A stretch of DNA of 16,384 nt from Synergistaceae bacterium UBA1037. Its GTDB lineage: Bacteria > Synergistota > Synergistia > Synergistales > Synergistaceae. The notes beneath the pieces were generated by a model. That model did no database searches. It was given only the letters and a program-made list of their open reading frames with translations, and was not told the origin of the DNA. The stretch covers positions 21,107-37,490 of the forward strand of contig DCEE01000064.1 in assembly GCA_002316795.1 (NCBI GenBank), written 5' to 3'. The translations under genes were made by a program, and so were the position numbers. Each line of letters starts with the position of its first letter. The first letter of the stretch is position 1. Positions 12,163 to 16,384 of the stretch are shown one piece after another.

Positions 12163-15100
12163 AGGGAAAATTTGGCGCGTCTTTCTGTTATAAGGTAATC
12201 TATGTCCTTGAAATCAACGCAGAAACGCACAAAGGGCTTTTAAAAGTGGGTGATGCCTCACTCTACACAGAGAGTCCAATAGACAGCCTCTCCCCTAACA
12301 GCAAAGAATTAAATCAGGTCGCCCTGCAAAGGATCAAGCAATATACAAATACAGTTGGCCTGACTCCAAAGTTACTGCACACTGAACTTGCGGTTCGCAC
12401 CATGAAGGATCCCGATAATTTATTTGAAGTTAAGCCGTTCCGCGATCATGATGTTCACCGAGTGCTTGTAAATTCAGGTATACCAAAGAAACAGATGAAA
12501 AACTCAACCGGCAAAGAGTGGTTTGATGTTGATTTGGATACCGTAAAGAAAGCTATAGAAGCTGTGAAAAAGGGACAACATAATTTCATAAACGCGACAG
12601 ATGAGCGATTTGTCCCTATAGTATTCAGACCCGAACAGGAAGACGCGATCACCAAAACGCTCAAACAGTTCAAGACCGGTGACCGTATGCTTTGGAACGC
12701 AAAAATGCGTTTTGGAAAAACATTGTCGGCCTTGCAGGTAGTCAAAGAGGCGGGATATTCGAAGACGGTCATCATCACCCATCGCCCTGTTGTTGACAAG
12801 GGTTGGTATGAAGATTTCGGGAAAATATTTCGTGGCGACAACGAATATATTTATGGTTCCAAAAGCACCGGTGCAGACATTGACTATCTGATCTCCAGCG
12901 GCAAGAAATTTGTCTATTTCGCATCCATACAGGACTTGCGGGGCTCCGCAACCATAGGGGGCAAATTTGAAAAGAACGATGCCGTGTTCTCGCTGGATTG
13001 GGATCTGGTGATCGTGGATGAGGCTCACGAGGGTACGACGACGGTATTGGGCGACGATGTCATTAAGACGATCGTAAAGGGCGGAAGCAAACGCGATGCG
13101 AGGTTACTCGCCCTTTCCGGCACACCGTTCAATATCCTCAAGGACTATGAGGACAATGTTTACACCTGGGATTATGTAATGGAACAGCGCAGCAAGCGCA
13201 ATTGGGACGCCGAACATTTCGGTGATTCAAACCCTTATGACGAGCTGCCGGAACTTAGAATTTATACTTATGACTTAGGAAATATCATCTCCGAACCCGG
13301 CTATGTAGAGCTTGAGGACAAAGCCTTCAACTTCCGCGAGTTTTTCCGCACATGGACCGGCAGCCTGCACGTTGACCGGGCTGGAATTCCCGAAGGACAG
13401 TGCGTTGGTGACTTTTATCATGAAGCAGATGTATGGAGCTTCCTGAATCTGATCACCAAAGACGATGACAACAGCAGTTACCCATATTCCAACGACGATT
13501 ACCGCAGCTTGTTTCGTCATTCTCTCTGGATGGTCCCCGGCGTCCGTGAAGCGCTGGCGCTAAGCAAACTCTTGAAAAAACATCCTGTTTTCGGCAGCGG
13601 GGCTTTTAAAATTGTCAATGTTGCCGGAGACGGCGATGAGGAAGAAAAATCTGAAGACGCATTGAAAAAGGTCAAGGACTCCATCGCAGCCGCCGGTGAT
13701 GACGGGTATACAATAACTCTCTCATGCGGCAAACTGACAACAGGCGTGACTGTGCCGGAATGGACTGCTGTTTTTATGCTGTCCGGCTCCTTCTCGACCT
13801 CTGCTTCAAGTTATCTGCAAACGATCTTCCGTGTCCAGTCTCCATGCAAAAAGAACGGGCAGGTAAAGCAAAGCTGTTTTGTGTTCGATTTTGCGCCCGA
13901 CCGCACACTCAAAATGATCGCGGAGGCAGCTGCACTTTCCACAAAAGCCGGAAAAGCTTCTGAATCCGACAAGGTGATAATGGGCGAGTTCCTCAATTAT
14001 TGCCCTGTAATTTCTGTCAGCGGTACAGAGATGAAGCAGTACGACACCAACAAGCTTTTACAGCAGCTTAAACGTGCTTATGCCGAAAGAGTTGTCCAAA
14101 ACGGTTTTGATGATGTCAGCCTTTACAATGATGAACTTCTCAAACTTGATAAGCTCGACCTCGAAAGTTTCAAGGAGCTGAAAGCCATTGTGGGAGCTTC
14201 CAAGGCCGCTCCGAAAACCAATGAGATCGATATCAACCGCCAGGGCTTCACAGGTGAGGAATATGAAGAAATCGAGCGTATCGAGAAGAAGAAAAAAACT
14301 GAGCGTTCACCGGAAGAAGAAGCTCGCCTCCAAGAGCTGAAAAAAAAGAACAAACAGAAAAACGATGCGATCTCCATTCTGCGAGGTATATCGATACGTA
14401 TGCCTCTGCTCATCTATGGCGCTGACGTAAACATCACGGAGGATATTACAATTCGTCAGTTGCCGGCACTTGTTGATGATAAATCATGGGTCGAGTTCAT
14501 GCCAAAAGACGTGACAAAGGCTGTTTTCGGAAAATTTATCAAGTATTATGATCCGGAGGTTTTCATCGCCGCCGGGCGAAGAATTCGAGCTGAAACGTTC
14601 AGCGCCGACTCGCTTCCCCCGCTTGAGCGGGTGAGGAAAATCACGGCATTGTTCTCATGTTTTAAAAATCCGGATAAGGAAACAGTCCTCACCCCTTGGC
14701 GTGTCGTTAATATGCACATGAGCGACTGTCTGGGCGGTTATGATTTCTTTAACGAAGCCCACAGCGAGCTTGTTGAAGCGCCACGGTTCGTTGACCGTGG
14801 AGATGTCACAGCGGAGACCTTTGGAAATCCGAATGCCGTGGTATTAGAGATAAATTCAAAGACAGGATTGTATCCCCTGTATGTGACCTACAGCATTTTC
14901 CGCGCCAAGTGCGCAGCATACCCGGAGAAAGAGCTTGACGCAGAGCTTCAAGAAAAGCTGTGGGATGAAACTGTGAATAATAATGTTTTTGTCATCTGTA
15001 AAACGCCCATGGCTAAGTCAATAACGAAACGGACCTTGGTTGGCTACAGAGATGCAGCGGTCAAAGCCCATTACTTTGACGACCTGATCAATATGCTTAA

Positions 15101-16178
15101 AAACAAACCGGAGAACTTTAAAAAGAGTGTTCTAAAAGGCTCATACTGGAATAAGAACGGTGGTGGAAAGATGAAGTTTGACGCAGTAGTGGGAAACCCT
15201 CCCTATCAGGAAATGGACGGTGGAAACAGAAACAGCTCAAGCCCTGTATACCAATATTTCGTTTCGCAGTCAAAGAACCTGAATCCGACATACATCTCAA
15301 TGATTACTCCGTCACGGTGGTTTGCTGGTGGAAAAGGATTAGAAAGATTTCGTGCTGAGATGCTTGGAGACTCAAGAATTAAAAAAATTGTTGATTATGT
15401 TGACAGTTCCGAGTGTTTTCGTGGTGTCGATATTGCAGGTGGAATCAGCTACTTCTTGTGGGATGCAAAGTATAACGGCAAGTGTGATGTTACATCTGTG
15501 CGTGGAAATGACATTGTAACGATGGAGCGCAAACTTGATGAGTATGATATTTTCATCAGAAACAATGTTTCAAAGCAACTGCTGCAAAGAATAACAGAAA
15601 GCCCTGACAAAAAAATGGATGAATATGTTTTGTCAAGGAATGTCTTTGGTATTCCTACGAGCGAGCATGGCCAGGAAATCAAGGATGAAACGCATTCACT
15701 GATATTAGCGTGCAGCCAAAAAGGGAATCAACTGACGCTTATGTTTGTTGACAAAGAAAAAGTTTTGAAGAATCAGGAGCTACTTGGCAAGTATAAGGTT
15801 GTAATTGGCCGAAGCGTTCCTCGAAACGGGGAAGTTGGCGTGGATCCAAGTATTGGCTATAGAGCAATTACCACAGTTCATGTTTTTGGCCCTGATACAG
15901 TATTCACTGACACATATCTCCTCTTGTCTTATTTTGATGAACTTGTACAAGCAACAAATTTCGCTGAATATATGACATTAAAGTTGCCTCGTTTTTTGTT
16001 GCATGAAACTTATACATCAATGGCAATTTCAAGAGAAAATTTTAGATTTGTCCCATATCTAAATTACGCGCGTAAATGGACAGATAAAGATTTATACGAG
16101 AGATACAATTGTACTAATAATGAGATTGCTATGATCGAAAAAATGATAAGGCCCCTTGAGTATGTAATTCACGAATAA
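12159..16178 (+). CDS. Single-chain restriction-modification enzyme: GIY-YIG-like nuclease, SF2 helicase, Eco57I-type methyltransferase
   Basis: The 1339-residue protein has three parts. Residues 1-130 look like a T5orf172/MUG113-type GIY-YIG nuclease: VIYVLEIN (13-20), LLKVGDA (27-33), Arg58, Asp96/His100, and KEWF (119-122). Residues 165-600 are an SF2 helicase: QEDAITKTLK, Walker A MRFGKT (183-188), DEAH (287-290), LSGTPF (from 319), and a motif-VI region LQTIFRVQSP (about 553-562). A charged coiled-coil follows at about 700-740. Residues 860-1060 are an adenine methyltransferase: motif X VLTPWRVV, a degenerate motif I VVLEINSKTGLYPLY (about 893-907), and NPPY (1013-1016). The rest (about 1060-1339) should recognise the target. 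The order resembles type ISP enzymes, but with GIY-YIG in place of the Mrr nuclease. Start and upstream stop overlap (ATGA), with AGGGAGG eight bases before. Confidence 0.85.
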   Translation: MKGKFGASFCYKVIYVLEINAETHKGLLKVGDASLYTESPIDSLSPNSKELNQVALQRIKQYTNTVGLTPKLLHTELAVRTMKDPDNLFEVKPFRDHDVHRVLVNSGIPKKQMKNSTGKEWFDVDLDTVKKAIEAVKKGQHNFINATDERFVPIVFRPEQEDAITKTLKQFKTGDRMLWNAKMRFGKTLSALQVVKEAGYSKTVIITHRPVVDKGWYEDFGKIFRGDNEYIYGSKSTGADIDYLISSGKKFVYFASIQDLRGSATIGGKFEKNDAVFSLDWDLVIVDEAHEGTTTVLGDDVIKTIVKGGSKRDARLLALSGTPFNILKDYEDNVYTWDYVMEQRSKRNWDAEHFGDSNPYDELPELRIYTYDLGNIISEPGYVELEDKAFNFREFFRTWTGSLHVDRAGIPEGQCVGDFYHEADVWSFLNLITKDDDNSSYPYSNDDYRSLFRHSLWMVPGVREALALSKLLKKHPVFGSGAFKIVNVAGDGDEEEKSEDALKKVKDSIAAAGDDGYTITLSCGKLTTGVTVPEWTAVFMLSGSFSTSASSYLQTIFRVQSPCKKNGQVKQSCFVFDFAPDRTLKMIAEAAALSTKAGKASESDKVIMGEFLNYCPVISVSGTEMKQYDTNKLLQQLKRAYAERVVQNGFDDVSLYNDELLKLDKLDLESFKELKAIVGASKAAPKTNEIDINRQGFTGEEYEEIERIEKKKKTERSPEEEARLQELKKKNKQKNDAISILRGISIRMPLLIYGADVNITEDITIRQLPALVDDKSWVEFMPKDVTKAVFGKFIKYYDPEVFIAAGRRIRAETFSADSLPPLERVRKITALFSCFKNPDKETVLTPWRVVNMHMSDCLGGYDFFNEAHSELVEAPRFVDRGDVTAETFGNPNAVVLEINSKTGLYPLYVTYSIFRAKCAAYPEKELDAELQEKLWDETVNNNVFVICKTPMAKSITKRTLVGYRDAAVKAHYFDDLINMLKNKPENFKKSVLKGSYWNKNGGGKMKFDAVVGNPPYQEMDGGNRNSSSPVYQYFVSQSKNLNPTYISMITPSRWFAGGKGLERFRAEMLGDSRIKKIVDYVDSSECFRGVDIAGGISYFLWDAKYNGKCDVTSVRGNDIVTMERKLDEYDIFIRNNVSKQLLQRITESPDKKMDEYVLSRNVFGIPTSEHGQEIKDETHSLILACSQKGNQLTLMFVDKEKVLKNQELLGKYKVVIGRSVPRNGEVGVDPSIGYRAITTVHVFGPDTVFTDTYLLLSYFDELVQATNFAEYMTLKLPRFLLHETYTSMAISRENFRFVPYLNYARKWTDKDLYERYNCTNNEIAMIEKMIRPLEYVIHE

Positions 16179-16274
16179 AACCGATGAACTAATATAAAAA
16201 ACTGAATAAAAATGCTTGAGTCTAAAATCGCCTGTTAATACCTTACACAAAATCTAGGATAGCCTTGTTTCAAT
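16179..16274. other. AT-rich spacer, no gene seen
   Basis: This is the 3' untranslated stretch of the restriction operon. No reading frame, repeat or RNA signature is visible before the terminator. Confidence 0.4.
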
Positions 16275-16313
16275 AAAAAAACGCTCTCCCCCATCCGGGG
16301 GCAGAGCGTTTTT
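16275..16313. terminator. Strong hairpin terminator, probably bidirectional
   Basis: aaacgctct-ccccc pairs with ggggg-c-agagcgttttt across a short catcc-region loop. The stem is about 13 bp with one bulge. An A-run lies on the left and a T-run on the right, so it can terminate transcripts from both strands: the restriction operon on plus and the gene ending at 16348 on minus. Confidence 0.85.
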
Positions 16314-16347
16314 CTTCTAGTAAATGCTTTTTGCGGAGAGGGGTATC

Positions 16348-16384
16348 TTACCAGGCTTCTATAAACGCTATGTCGGTGTAGATA
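16348..16384 (-). CDS. C-terminal fragment of a minus-strand gene, unidentified
   Basis: On the minus strand, 11 codons (IYTDIAFIEAW) read from the window edge to TAA at 16348-16350, followed 34 bases later by the bidirectional terminator. The position relative to the terminator is the main argument. Too little is present to name a family. Confidence 0.35.
   Translation of the reverse strand, partial: IYTDIAFIEAW

Noticed and set aside
1..16384. CRISPR array, tRNA or rRNA genes
   Set aside because: I saw no regularly spaced direct repeats, no tRNA cloverleaf with a TTCGANTC-type arm, and no conserved rRNA stretch.

Overview
The window looks like chromosome of a strict anaerobe with moderate GC content. 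The evidence is a sensory-type [FeFe]-hydrogenase homologue with DRTGG, PHP and GHKL-ATPase partners, FdhD, a DUF134/Mrp iron-sulfur pair, and frequent TTG/GTG starts behind strong GGAGG ribosome binding sites. The gene content fits Synergistota, Thermotogota or Clostridia. I lean towards Synergistota, but this is inference from gene content without any database search.

Layout. Positions 1-571 hold no intact gene. They contain four inverted repeats and two short protein-like remnants on the minus strand, probably debris of a mobile element or truncated gene. A promoter and a perfect 16-bp palindrome then lead into a DUF134 regulator and an Mrp/NBP35-type P-loop ATPase (572-1772), closed by a hairpin. 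Convergent to this pair is a minus-strand operon of a GNAT acetyltransferase and a small BFD-like cysteine-rich protein (1838-2969). A divergent SUI1/YciH-like gene follows (3054-3497). Two tandem paralogous EamA (DMT) transporters lie on the minus strand (3649-5526). FdhD is divergent from them (5710-6513) and is co-transcribed with a stand-alone GHKL ATPase (6520-7101).

From 7299 to 10679 there is a compact plus-strand cluster: DRTGG protein, RsbW-like GHKL ATPase, HydS-like [FeFe]-hydrogenase homologue, second DRTGG protein, PHP phosphoesterase. Such genes usually sit next to the trimeric HydABC electron-bifurcating hydrogenase and probably sense redox state or H2 to tune it. HydABC is not in this window.

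Directly after the PHP gene is a restriction-modification or defence island (10935-16178). It encodes an XRE-type controller, a methyltransferase-like protein that lacks the NPPY catalytic motif, and a 1339-residue chain joining a GIY-YIG-like nuclease, an SF2 helicase and an Eco57I-type adenine methyltransferase with a target-recognition region. The three genes overlap or nearly overlap and form one operon, ended by a strong hairpin terminator at about 16275-16313. The last bases may hold the C-terminus of a minus-strand gene.

The points most worth a second look are the two-protein architecture of the restriction island, the tyrosine in place of the proton-transfer cysteine in the HydS-like protein, the FdhD that lacks its CxxC sulfur-transfer motif, and the palindromic operator candidates at 541, 7121, 7217 and 10906.
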